Below, piece by piece: positions 56,722 to 64,000 of a stretch of DNA of 64,000 nucleotides. This DNA comes from an uncultured Clostridia bacterium (GTDB taxonomy: Bacteria; Bacillota; Clostridia; Oscillospirales; Acutalibacteraceae), in NCBI GenBank assembly GCA_904399395.1, contig CAJFPJ010000013.1, positions 1 to 64,000 on the forward strand. The letters are read 5' to 3'. Both the position numbers and the translations under genes were made by a program. Every line of letters begins with the position of its first letter. The first letter of the stretch is position 1. The notes beneath the pieces were generated by a model. It was not told the DNA's origin, did no database searches, and saw only the letters and a program-made list of their open reading frames with translations.

Positions 56722-58521
56722 ATGAAGGGAGTTTTGCAAAAAAATGATCATGGTTTTTGCAAGAGAAATTGTAAACCATATTCGATCCGACGCTTTTTTC
56801 TTCTGAATATTGGCTTAGTAGCGGCTTTGTTTTCGGCGATTTTCCTGAGTATATCCGTGTATTTCTCCTCAACCATTCAAAATCAATCCTATATTCGGAT
56901 GAAAGAGGCCATGAAAATGTATAATGGGCAGGCCTCTCGGGATTTCAAAAATGTTTCTATATGTCTGATGGATTTTTGCAGCGAAAATGCCGATGTTTCC
57001 GGTTTGGGAGAAATGGATAAAGATGCGCCGGGTCTATATACCAGCATCATCCGGATAAAAAAACAGTTTGCGGCCAGCATTGCATCTTTTTCATATGTGG
57101 ATGGCTTTTACATATACGCTCCCAAGAACGACAGCTTTGTCACGCAGCTCAATTCCTATGTGAATGAAACAGAAAGCAATTTTGCCTGCTCAAAGGCGAT
57201 ATCGAGTTTTTTCAGAACAATGGAAAAAGGGGAAGAGAAAAAGCTGGATATGTCCCGATGGTTCCTTCTGCAGGTTGGAGATGAAAGCTTCCTCCTTCGA
57301 GTGATGAAGATACACGGCGTATATATGGGAGCCTGGGCGAATATCGAAAGAGTGAATTCCTCTTTTCAATATTTCAACGAGTTGGAAGCCAGCATGCTGT
57401 ATGTGGATGAAAAAGGAAGACCGATTGGGAACGAGGAGTTTTCCGGCGAAACCCTCCGCCCTGCAGACGCTGTGGAGGAGCCGTTTGTGCAGCGGATAAG
57501 CGACGGTACAAGCTATCTGACAGTATCCAATAAGCTGGATTACTGCGATTATTATATTGTGGCCCTTATCCCCACTGGGAGTATCGACGCACTGGTCAGC
57601 CCGCTTTATAGCGCTTTATTGATTGCTGTTCTGATTTTTGCAGGTTCCATATTTGCCGTTTTCATAGTTGTCAGCCGGCTTATCAATGAACAGGAAGAAG
57701 CTTTATGGGTACTGATTGCCTCTATGCGAAAAGGGCATTTCGACGCGCGGATTGAGAATCGTTCCAGATTTGTGGAGGTTGAAAACATAGTAGAAGTTTT
57801 TAATAGCGCCATCGATGAAATTCGGAATCTGCGAATCGACATATATAAACAGAAACTAATGAAAAAGGAAATTGAAATCCAGTATCTGAAGGGACAGATA
57901 GCCCCCCATTTTCTCATAAACTGTCTCAATACCATTTTTACACTTTCATCTGATACCAAAAACCGGAAGATTCTGCATGAAACCATCCGCACCTTATCCG
58001 AACATCTTCGGTATACGCTTTCCAGCCAAACGACGGTTTCTTTGGAAGAGGAAATACGGTATGTAAAGAACTATCTGACGCTGACCGCCTTGCGCTTCCC
58101 GGAATGTGTTTCCTATAGGATTGAAACAGGGGAAGAAACGCGGGATGCTACGGTTTTCCCGCTGCTGGTTCTCATGCTTACGGAAAATTCCATCAAAAAC
58201 AATGTGACTATGGGGGAAGAATTCAGCGTGGAGATACACTCGTATTCCTATGAAGAGGCGGGACGCCGGAAGATACATATAACGCATGTGGATTCCGGCA
58301 AAGGGTTTTCAGAAGAGGCGCTTACCCTCTATAACCATATGGAACTCCACGAAAACCTGCGGAAGGATGGGTGTGGCATCGGCATATATAATATCGTTAT
58401 GCGTTTGCGGCTGATTTGGGGGGAGGAGGCTTCCATTCGTTTTTCCAATGAGCCGGGTTCCGGCGCCAGGATTGACATTGATTTTCCCTATATACCATAT
58501 CAGGAGGGTGAAGAGATATGA
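56722..58521 (+). CDS. YesM-family sensor histidine kinase (second)
   Basis: 599 residues from ATG 56722 after AAGGAG. A first membrane span near residues 28-52, an extracellular sensing domain, a second span near 293-315 and a HAMP-like region are followed by the kinase motif APHFLINCLN with its phospho-acceptor His. The HATPase N-box reads TENSIKNNV and the G-box DSGKGF and GCGIGIYNI. Its stop codon overlaps the response regulator start (ATGA), so they are translationally coupled. Likely controls the divergent ABC system. Confidence 0.88.
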   Translation: MKGVLQKNDHGFCKRNCKPYSIRRFFLLNIGLVAALFSAIFLSISVYFSSTIQNQSYIRMKEAMKMYNGQASRDFKNVSICLMDFCSENADVSGLGEMDKDAPGLYTSIIRIKKQFAASIASFSYVDGFYIYAPKNDSFVTQLNSYVNETESNFACSKAISSFFRTMEKGEEKKLDMSRWFLLQVGDESFLLRVMKIHGVYMGAWANIERVNSSFQYFNELEASMLYVDEKGRPIGNEEFSGETLRPADAVEEPFVQRISDGTSYLTVSNKLDYCDYYIVALIPTGSIDALVSPLYSALLIAVLIFAGSIFAVFIVVSRLINEQEEALWVLIASMRKGHFDARIENRSRFVEVENIVEVFNSAIDEIRNLRIDIYKQKLMKKEIEIQYLKGQIAPHFLINCLNTIFTLSSDTKNRKILHETIRTLSEHLRYTLSSQTTVSLEEEIRYVKNYLTLTALRFPECVSYRIETGEETRDATVFPLLVLMLTENSIKNNVTMGEEFSVEIHSYSYEEAGRRKIHITHVDSGKGFSEEALTLYNHMELHENLRKDGCGIGIYNIVMRLRLIWGEEASIRFSNEPGSGARIDIDFPYIPYQEGEEI

Positions 58522-59315
58522 ACGGAGACGAAAAAGCAGTGCTTATTGTGGATGATGAGTATTATGCAGTCCAGGGAATTGCTCAAAATGTAAAATGGGA
58601 ACGGCTGGGTGTGGGGAAAACATATACCGCATACAGCAGGGAGCAAGCGGAGCGGATCCTGCGGGAGCATTCGGTGGATATCCTTCTGACGGATATTGAA
58701 ATGCCGGGGGGAAGCGGCCTTTCTCTGATCGAATGGGTTAGAAAAAGCGGATATACCCCCTTTGTGCTGATTCTGACAGGGCACCAGCGTTTTGACTATG
58801 CTCATAAGGCCATCAACCTGAGATGCGATGGGTATATCCTCAAGCCTGTGGATGTTCTGGAGGTGGAGCAGAATCTGAAAAGGCTTCTGGGCGCACACTC
58901 TATACAGGGAAACACTGGATCCACCTTGACAGAGACAGAAGAAGATGAAGAGAGCTTTGTGGCCAGGGTGCGGCAAACAATTCTGCAGAATCTCAGTTCC
59001 CCGGAGCTGAACAGAACTTTTATCGCGCAGAAAGTACATATCAACGAAGATTATCTTTCCTACCTGTTTCATATAAAATTCGGCCAGACTCTGAGCAGTT
59101 ACATCACGTTTCTTCGTATGGATGCAGCAAAGGAGCTTCTTACCAATACGAATTATTCTCTGCAAAGAGTCAGCGAAAAAGTGGGATTTTCCAGCAGTTC
59201 CTATTTCAGCAAGAAATTTAAGAAGGCCACAGGAATGACGCCTCAGCAGTTCAGGGAGGAAGAGAGGCATCCCCGTGGCTTGATTCTGCAGGTAAAAGAA
59301 GGCGAAGAAGTATAA
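58518..59315 (+). CDS. YesN-family response regulator with AraC domain (second, short form)
   Basis: 265 residues, about half the length of the first YesN because the long middle domain is missing. The receiver has VDDEYY near the N-terminus, phospho-acceptor Asp in LLTDIEMPGG and Lys in ILKPVD. The AraC helix-turn-helix covers roughly residues 150-250 (VSEKVGFSSSSYFSKKFKK, then GMTPQQFRE). Overlaps the kinase gene by four bases. Confidence 0.9.
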   Translation: MNGDEKAVLIVDDEYYAVQGIAQNVKWERLGVGKTYTAYSREQAERILREHSVDILLTDIEMPGGSGLSLIEWVRKSGYTPFVLILTGHQRFDYAHKAINLRCDGYILKPVDVLEVEQNLKRLLGAHSIQGNTGSTLTETEEDEESFVARVRQTILQNLSSPELNRTFIAQKVHINEDYLSYLFHIKFGQTLSSYITFLRMDAAKELLTNTNYSLQRVSEKVGFSSSSYFSKKFKKATGMTPQQFREEERHPRGLILQVKEGEEV

Positions 59316-59845
59316 CTGAAGAAGATTATGGAAAATTTGCGTCTTCTGGTTGAGAGCTTCTTTCGATTCTGGCGCAGCAATGGCTGGAAGGGACAGGGAG
59401 GCGTTGATTGTTACCCTCGAGCAGGCGGAGGAGGAATGCGGTTCCTGCGGATACGAGCTGGATCCGCTCTATAAACGGGCGTCGGAATTGATTTGATTCT
59501 GTTTGGTTCAAAAAAGTACGGAAATATCGAAAAAGCTGCGGTAGAAAAATTCATATCGCAGCTTTTTCATCAGGTGGAGGGAATATGCCCCATGAGTAGA
59601 GATTGGGAAGCAGCATGAAGAATACACGCTGCTAGTGGTTGGCCTTATTCGGAAATCTTTCTTCTGCTGCTGGCTGGAACCGAGGAGTATCTCGTCAGGA
59701 CAGAAAGGTTCTCCAAACAAGGGGAGTTTTATTTTGCTATATACTATTATATATAAAATTAAATAACTATATGGAAATATATTGATTATTTTAAAATTAT
59801 AAGATATACTATATATGTAAAATTTGATAAAAAGGAGTGGGTTGG
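59316..59845. other. 530-bp region without a supported gene (degraded)
   Basis: Contains a small coding-like open frame at 59380-59496 (38 codons, MAGRDREALIVTLEQAEEEC and onward, ending LDPLYKRASELI). It vaguely recalls Spo0E-like phosphatases but lacks a ribosome site and the family's SQELD core. A terminator-like hairpin lies at 59529-59568. The last 150 bp before the protease pseudogene are extremely AT-rich. The mixture suggests decayed genes. Confidence 0.4.
59529..59568 (+). terminator. Terminator after the second YesM/YesN pair
   Basis: AAAAAGCTGCG (59530-59540) pairs perfectly with CGCAGCTTTTT (59557-59567) around a 16-base loop. The T-rich 3' arm acts as the T-run. Confidence 0.7.
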
Positions 59846-61131
59846 ATGAGAAAAATTATAAAAAGATAATATCCGCTGCTCTGGCAGTATGCCTGCTGGG
59901 CGCGGGAGGAAGCCTTTCCTTTGCATCAGAGCGGGAGCCGGTGGAGAAATTATGGGCGGCACGGGTATTGCTGAAGCGGGGATGGAAGCGGCTGCCGGCG
60001 GAGGCTTTTCTTTTACCGTAGAGGGAGGCGCGCTGGCAGCGGCCCATGATGTCAAAATGCTCTCCCAGGAGAAGGCTTTGAAAGCTCATGCCCTCTTATG
60101 GGAATCGTTTCCCAAGGATGAACAGGGGTGGCCTTCTTCCTACCCGGAGGATTATGCGGGCTGTTATATTGACGACAGCAGCAATCTGGTGATTCTGTTG
60201 GTAAATCCCACGAAGGAGTCTAAGGAAGCGTATCGGCAGCTTTGTGGCGGTTCAGAGAAGGTGATGTTCCAGGCCGCGCAGTACACCATGAGCGAGTTGG
60301 AAAGCTATAACGAGACGGCGCGGAAGCTGGCCGAAGAATATGAACTGGTTTCCTGGGGAGTCAATGAGAAAAACAACAGCTATATTATCCGGGTAAAGAC
60401 AGAGGATTACGGCGAACTGTCTTCCCAGCTTAACCGGACCAGAAGCGCTTCTCCTGTTATCCTTGAAGCTACCGATACTTCTATTGAAATGACCGCCAGT
60501 TATATATACGGCGGGCAGAAGTGCGTATCTTCTACAGGCTCCTCAACAATAGGGGTTGGAGGAACATATAATGGGAAAGACGCTGTTTTAATGGCGGGGC
60601 ATGCCGTCGCGAGAGACAATTTGAATATCTATAATTCGGCTAATGTAAAGATCGGCACAGTAGTAAAACGGCAATTTGATCATTGGGAGGCAGGTGACTA
60701 TGCCATCGTGCAGTTGGCAAGCGGGTATGCTTCTAACAATAAACTTTGGCCCACAGGAGCATCAATCATTTCAGTGTCGGGCGCTAATCCGAATCTACCT
60801 GTGGGAACAGCTATTCGCAAATATGGTATCGCTACGGGATATTCGTATGGAACTATAGAAAACATGGTAGTAGAAATGAGAGATGATACCACTGGAATAA
60901 CAGTGCGCAGTATGTGCTCTGCTTTAATGACAAACAGTTCGTCAACTGTTCCCGCAGTGTGGTATGGGGACAGCGGCGGCCCGGTGTGCAGAGTGACGTC
61001 TGATGGCAAATTTATGATTGCGGGAACTCTTGCGGGAAGGGATAGGGAACTGGTAGAAGGTAAAATGCAGGATGTACTATAACGATATATCATTCCCCAC
61101 AGGCGCCGGGTTTAAGCTGAAAACCAGTTAA
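59846..61131 (+). pseudogene. Frameshifted secreted S1-family (chymotrypsin-like) serine protease
   Basis: The main frame (59889-61082) encodes a trypsin-fold protease with an intact triad: His in MAGHAVA (codon 60600), Asp in GDYAIV (60696) and Ser in GDSGGPV (60972). It lacks a proper start. A good signal peptide is split over two other frames: ATG 59846 (after AAGGAG) reads MRKIIKR then stops, while the next frame reads KIISAALAVCLLGAGGSLSFAS, consistent with loss of one A in the A-run near 59863. A second single-base loss near 59930-59990 is needed to join the body. The end also looks shifted: a frame from 61072 gives MYYNDISFPTGAGFKLKTS, a natural C-terminus. Three shifts indicate decay or sequencing error. 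Confidence 0.7.
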
Positions 61132-61161
61132 ACGGAAAATAACTGAACGGGGGCGAAAGCA

Positions 61162-61935
61162 ATGAATCGAAACAGATGGCGTGCAGTATGCTTTTCCCTC
61201 TCGCTGCTCCTTCTTATTGCGGCTGTAGCGCAGATAATGTTTCCCGAACTCAACAACTGGAAGTTGCAGGTAAAAGGAAAAAGCAGTGTATATCTGCGTT
61301 GCGAAGATCTGGAAGCCGACAAATTGGCCGATGAACTTTATAACACAGAGGGATACTTTGGAGGCTCCACAACCCTCGTGCTGAAAAAAAACGTGGTTTT
61401 ATACCCCAAAAAGGACGTCTACTATTACGCCTCCCCATCGGATCTGGAGCCGGCGTATATCCTGCGCGCGGGGGAGATCTATGAAGCTGAAAGTATCTCC
61501 GCTGGCTATGGGTTCGTCACCTGGCCCACCTACAGCCGGGAGTGGAGGTACGGGAAGCCCTTCGTGGCCGCAAAAGGGCTTGGGTTTGTTCCAGAGCCTT
61601 ATGAGGAGATCGCAGAGATGCCGTTCTACTATGTGCGATACGAGGATCTCCTCGAGCTCGCAAAAGGGCAGACAGGGCAAGGTATAAGGAGAATGTACCA
61701 TCACGACAACTGGCTATGCGACCTGGGGCTCTACTATTCCCCCAACCTGCCCTATCCGGTTTTTGATTGGTGGAACATAGGATTCCTCACAGCAGGCGTT
61801 TTGCTGCTGGCCGGAGTTATGTTCTGGCCCTGCTATGGTCGGAAAAAGAATGCGAGGCTGGCTTCGTCAGAGACCGTGGGTCCGGAAGGGGAAAAGAAAG
61901 AAGAGCGGGAAAAACAGGAAGAAATGGATGGATAA
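61162..61935 (+). CDS. Two-span membrane protein of unknown function next to the protease
   Basis: 257 residues. An N-terminal membrane span (~8-26), an extracellular-type domain of ~180 residues rich in Tyr, Trp and acidic residues, a second span (~208-226) and a charged cytoplasmic tail (Lys/Glu-rich). ATG 61162 follows GGGGGCGA. It lies 30 bp after the protease pseudogene, which suggests a former two-gene unit of secreted protease and membrane partner. I do not recognise the family. Confidence 0.7.
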   Translation: MNRNRWRAVCFSLSLLLLIAAVAQIMFPELNNWKLQVKGKSSVYLRCEDLEADKLADELYNTEGYFGGSTTLVLKKNVVLYPKKDVYYYASPSDLEPAYILRAGEIYEAESISAGYGFVTWPTYSREWRYGKPFVAAKGLGFVPEPYEEIAEMPFYYVRYEDLLELAKGQTGQGIRRMYHHDNWLCDLGLYYSPNLPYPVFDWWNIGFLTAGVLLLAGVMFWPCYGRKKNARLASSETVGPEGEKKEEREKQEEMDG

Positions 61936-62214
61936 GTGTATACAACTTCTGGCGGCGGGTTTTCCGATTTCGGAGACCCGCTTTTACTTTTTCTGTCTCT
62001 TTTGCCTATTTTCCTAGTTCTTGTTCTGCACCCTTTTACCCGATTTTTTAGGCTGCCCCGCGACCGCCTCCCCGTCAGAATTGCCGGAGGCAGTGTCTCA
62101 GTTAGGGAGATGGCAGAGCCTTTGGCAATAAAGGCAGGGCGTCTTGATTTGCAAAAAGAAGAAATAGGCAAGAATATTGCTTTTGAGAAATATATAGAAG
62201 GCAAAGGAGCGTAA
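61936..62214 (+). CDS. Possible small membrane protein, or remnant
   Basis: 92 codons from a GTG that immediately follows the preceding stop. One hydrophobic segment (LLLFLSLLPIFLVLVLHPF, ~17-35) precedes a charged tail (EMAEPLAIKAGRLDLQKEE). No ribosome site is visible, so it may be a coupled small gene or a coding fragment. The next 185 bp (62215-62399) contain short coding-like pieces such as KKQLVVGTVADGMWFI broken by stops, in keeping with a decayed gene, and then a strong ribosome site for the GH120 gene. Confidence 0.3.
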   Translation: MYTTSGGGFSDFGDPLLLFLSLLPIFLVLVLHPFTRFFRLPRDRLPVRIAGGSVSVREMAEPLAIKAGRLDLQKEEIGKNIAFEKYIEGKGA

Positions 62215-62399
62215 AATATAAAAAAACAGCTGGTGGTAGGCACGGTAGCCGACGGCATGTGGTTTATCTGAGAGAAGGATTTCTGCGCCCGGTGCTGCCT
62301 GTGGTATTCAGTATACAGCCTGTTTTCATGCTCGTTTAGAAACCGGCATCAGGCCGGATGTGAATATTCCGGATTTCCGGAAAAAGGAGGATGTTTGGA

Positions 62400-64000
62400 T
62401 TGAAATACTATGTATCTGCGAATGCTCAAAGAAATGGAGACGGCTCTGAGAAGAGGCCCTTCCAGACCATAACAGCGGCTGCAAAACTGGCCAGAGCAGG
62501 TGACGAGGTAATCGTAGCCCCGGGAATCTACAGGGAATATGTGGATCCCATATATGGCGGCTGCGAAGATGCTCCTATTGTATATCGTTCAGAAGTCCCT
62601 CTGGCTGCTGTGATTACCGGCGCGGAAGTGGTGAAGAACTGGGAAAAATATGAGGCAGACGTCTGGATGGTCAGGATCTCCAATGGCCTTTTTGGCTCGT
62701 ATAATCCTTACACTACAGTAATAGCAGGCGACTGGTATAACGCTTCTGTCCCCGTTCACACAGGAGAGGTGTATCTCAACGGTAAGTCCATGTATGAATC
62801 CCAAACCCTGGAAGGAGTTCTGCATCCGGAAGTATATAAGGCTTCCTGGGATCCAGCCTTTACCGTTTACAAGTGGTTTACCCGTCAAGATGGTGATTTT
62901 ACAGAAATTTACGCCAATTTCCAGGGCAAGGATCCCAACCGGGAGTGTGTGGAAATCAATGTCCGCCGAAACTGTTTTTATCCTCACAAAACGGGAGTGG
63001 GATATATAACCCTTTCCGGCTTTACTGTAAAGCAAGCGGCTACCACGTGGGCGCCCCCTACGGCTTATCAGGAGGGTATGGTGGGGCCTCATTGGTCCAA
63101 AGGTTGGATCATTGAAGATTGTGAAATTTCTGATTCCAAGTGTTCGGGCATTTCTCTGGGAAAATACTTGCAGCCGAATAATGAAAATAAATGGACTACA
63201 AAATGGGTAAAAAACGGAACTCAGACGGAGCGAGATGCGATCTGCCAGGCCCAGGTTGAGGGGTGGTCCAAGGAAACCATCGGTTCTCATATTGTCCGCC
63301 GGTGCAATATCCATGACTGCGGGCAGACGGGAATCGTGGGCCATTTAGGTGGTGTGTTCTCCATTATAGAAGATAACCATATACATCATATCAACAATAA
63401 GCAAGATCTGGCCGGTGCGGAGATCGGCGGCATCAAAATGCATGCGGCTATTGACGTTATTATCCGTCGCAACCATTTTCATCATTGCACCAGAGGCTTA
63501 TGGCTGGATTGGCAGGCTCAGGGCACCCGGGTGAGTCAAAACCTGTTCCATGACAATGTTCCGCCGAAGGGCACCGAGATCACCAATGGCCTGGCTCTCG
63601 GAGAAGATATCTTTGTTGAGGTCTCTCACGGTCCTACGCTGATTGATAACAATCTGTTGCTTTCTAACTGTTCCTGTCGGCTGAGCACCCAGGGGCTGGC
63701 CTTTGTGCACAATCTCATCGCGGGTTCCTTTACCTGTGTGGGGAGTGGTACGGATAATGGTGCTGTGAATTTCCCCTCTCCCCGGTATACCCCTTATCAT
63801 ATGCATCACCGGACGGAAGTGGCGGGCTTTATGACCATCCTCCACGGCGACGCCCGGTTCTATAATAATATTTTCGTCCAGCAGGAGATGCGGGAGGATC
63901 TGCTGGATTATGCCAGGAAAACCAACAGCGACGCTATTGATCGTACCCAGTTTGTATGCGGAACGAAACCTTACGACGGGTATCCTACGGCTGAAGAATA
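62400..64000 (+). CDS. GH120 beta-xylosidase, partial at the right edge
   Basis: Cleaves xylose from xylo-oligosaccharides. Starts at TTG 62400, nine bases after AAAAAGGAGG (an in-frame ATG at 62391 abuts that site), and runs off the window after ~533 codons; full-length relatives are ~640. It is a right-handed beta-helix protein resembling Thermoanaerobacterium XylC: the start KYYVSANAQRNGDGS, GDVYLNG-like GEVYLNGKSMYE, IYANFQGKDPN, EINVRRNCFYP, and GWIIED. The likely nucleophile is Asp370 in GLWLDWQAQGTRV and the likely acid/base Glu407 in DIFVEVSHGP, the positions known from GH120. Relative to XylC there is a short insertion between them. No signal peptide, so it acts inside the cell. Confidence 0.88.
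   Translation, partial: MKYYVSANAQRNGDGSEKRPFQTITAAAKLARAGDEVIVAPGIYREYVDPIYGGCEDAPIVYRSEVPLAAVITGAEVVKNWEKYEADVWMVRISNGLFGSYNPYTTVIAGDWYNASVPVHTGEVYLNGKSMYESQTLEGVLHPEVYKASWDPAFTVYKWFTRQDGDFTEIYANFQGKDPNRECVEINVRRNCFYPHKTGVGYITLSGFTVKQAATTWAPPTAYQEGMVGPHWSKGWIIEDCEISDSKCSGISLGKYLQPNNENKWTTKWVKNGTQTERDAICQAQVEGWSKETIGSHIVRRCNIHDCGQTGIVGHLGGVFSIIEDNHIHHINNKQDLAGAEIGGIKMHAAIDVIIRRNHFHHCTRGLWLDWQAQGTRVSQNLFHDNVPPKGTEITNGLALGEDIFVEVSHGPTLIDNNLLLSNCSCRLSTQGLAFVHNLIAGSFTCVGSGTDNGAVNFPSPRYTPYHMHHRTEVAGFMTILHGDARFYNNIFVQQEMREDLLDYARKTNSDAIDRTQFVCGTKPYDGYPTAEE

Noticed and set aside
59380-59496. Spo0E-like phosphatase
   Set aside because: The 38-residue frame has a loosely similar helix pattern but lacks the SQELD signature and a ribosome site, so I do not call it a gene.

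Overview
The window is a chromosomal segment of a spore-forming, Gram-positive member of the Clostridia. The evidence is strong AGGAGG-type ribosome binding sites, TTGACA/TATAAT-like promoters, a zinc-type L31, a pyruvate kinase with the extra C-terminal phosphohistidine domain, dipicolinate synthase (dpaAB) and sigma-G. Gene content (GH39, GH120, YesM/YesN pairs, ECF vitamin transporters) suits a gut or plant-fibre organism, possibly Oscillospiraceae; that family placement is inference. I saw no phage, IS element, CRISPR array, rRNA or tRNA.

Layout. (1) 1-10.8 kb: a carbohydrate-uptake locus with a GH39 glycosidase, a lipoprotein binding protein, two LplB/LplC-type permeases, a second clan-A glycosidase and a YesM/YesN two-component pair. 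(2) 10.8-19.1 kb: pyk (minus strand), a degenerate VanY-like protein, rpmE, a YigZ-family gene, then dgt-dnaG-rpoD. (3) 19.1-33.6 kb: a MATE exporter (minus), then rpoB-rpoC-rpsL-rpsG-fusA-tuf with several internal promoters. (4) 33.6-40.4 kb: a CapA-like protein, DUF3842, then three consecutive units each built as promoter, structured leader, terminator, gene. These are an ECF S component under an unrecognised leader (followed by a P-loop kinase), ribU under an FMN riboswitch, and metK under a SAM-I riboswitch. (5) 40.4-52.8 kb: recD2, comF, an MreB-family gene, murC (minus), dpaAB, a zinc-ribbon membrane protein, O-acetylhomoserine sulfhydrylase, two methyltransferases and sigG. (6) 52.8-64 kb: a second ABC system (minus) divergent from a second YesM/YesN pair, a decayed stretch with a frameshifted S1 serine protease and a membrane protein, and the first part of a GH120 beta-xylosidase that runs off the right edge.

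How the parts work together. The two edge loci look like sensor-controlled uptake and cleavage of xylo-oligosaccharides: GH120 and GH39 are both associated with beta-xylosidase activity, and each YesM/YesN pair sits beside a binding protein and two permeases. Neither transporter locus has an ATPase gene, so a shared MsmX-like ATPase encoded elsewhere is expected. The middle is housekeeping.

The most unusual items are the unclassified leader before the ECF S component, the VanY-like protein that has lost all expected metal ligands, perfect palindromes in front of pyk and of the first sugar-binding protein, a terminator that contains the next gene's ribosome binding site, the frameshifted secreted protease, and a G10 tract between murC and dpaA.
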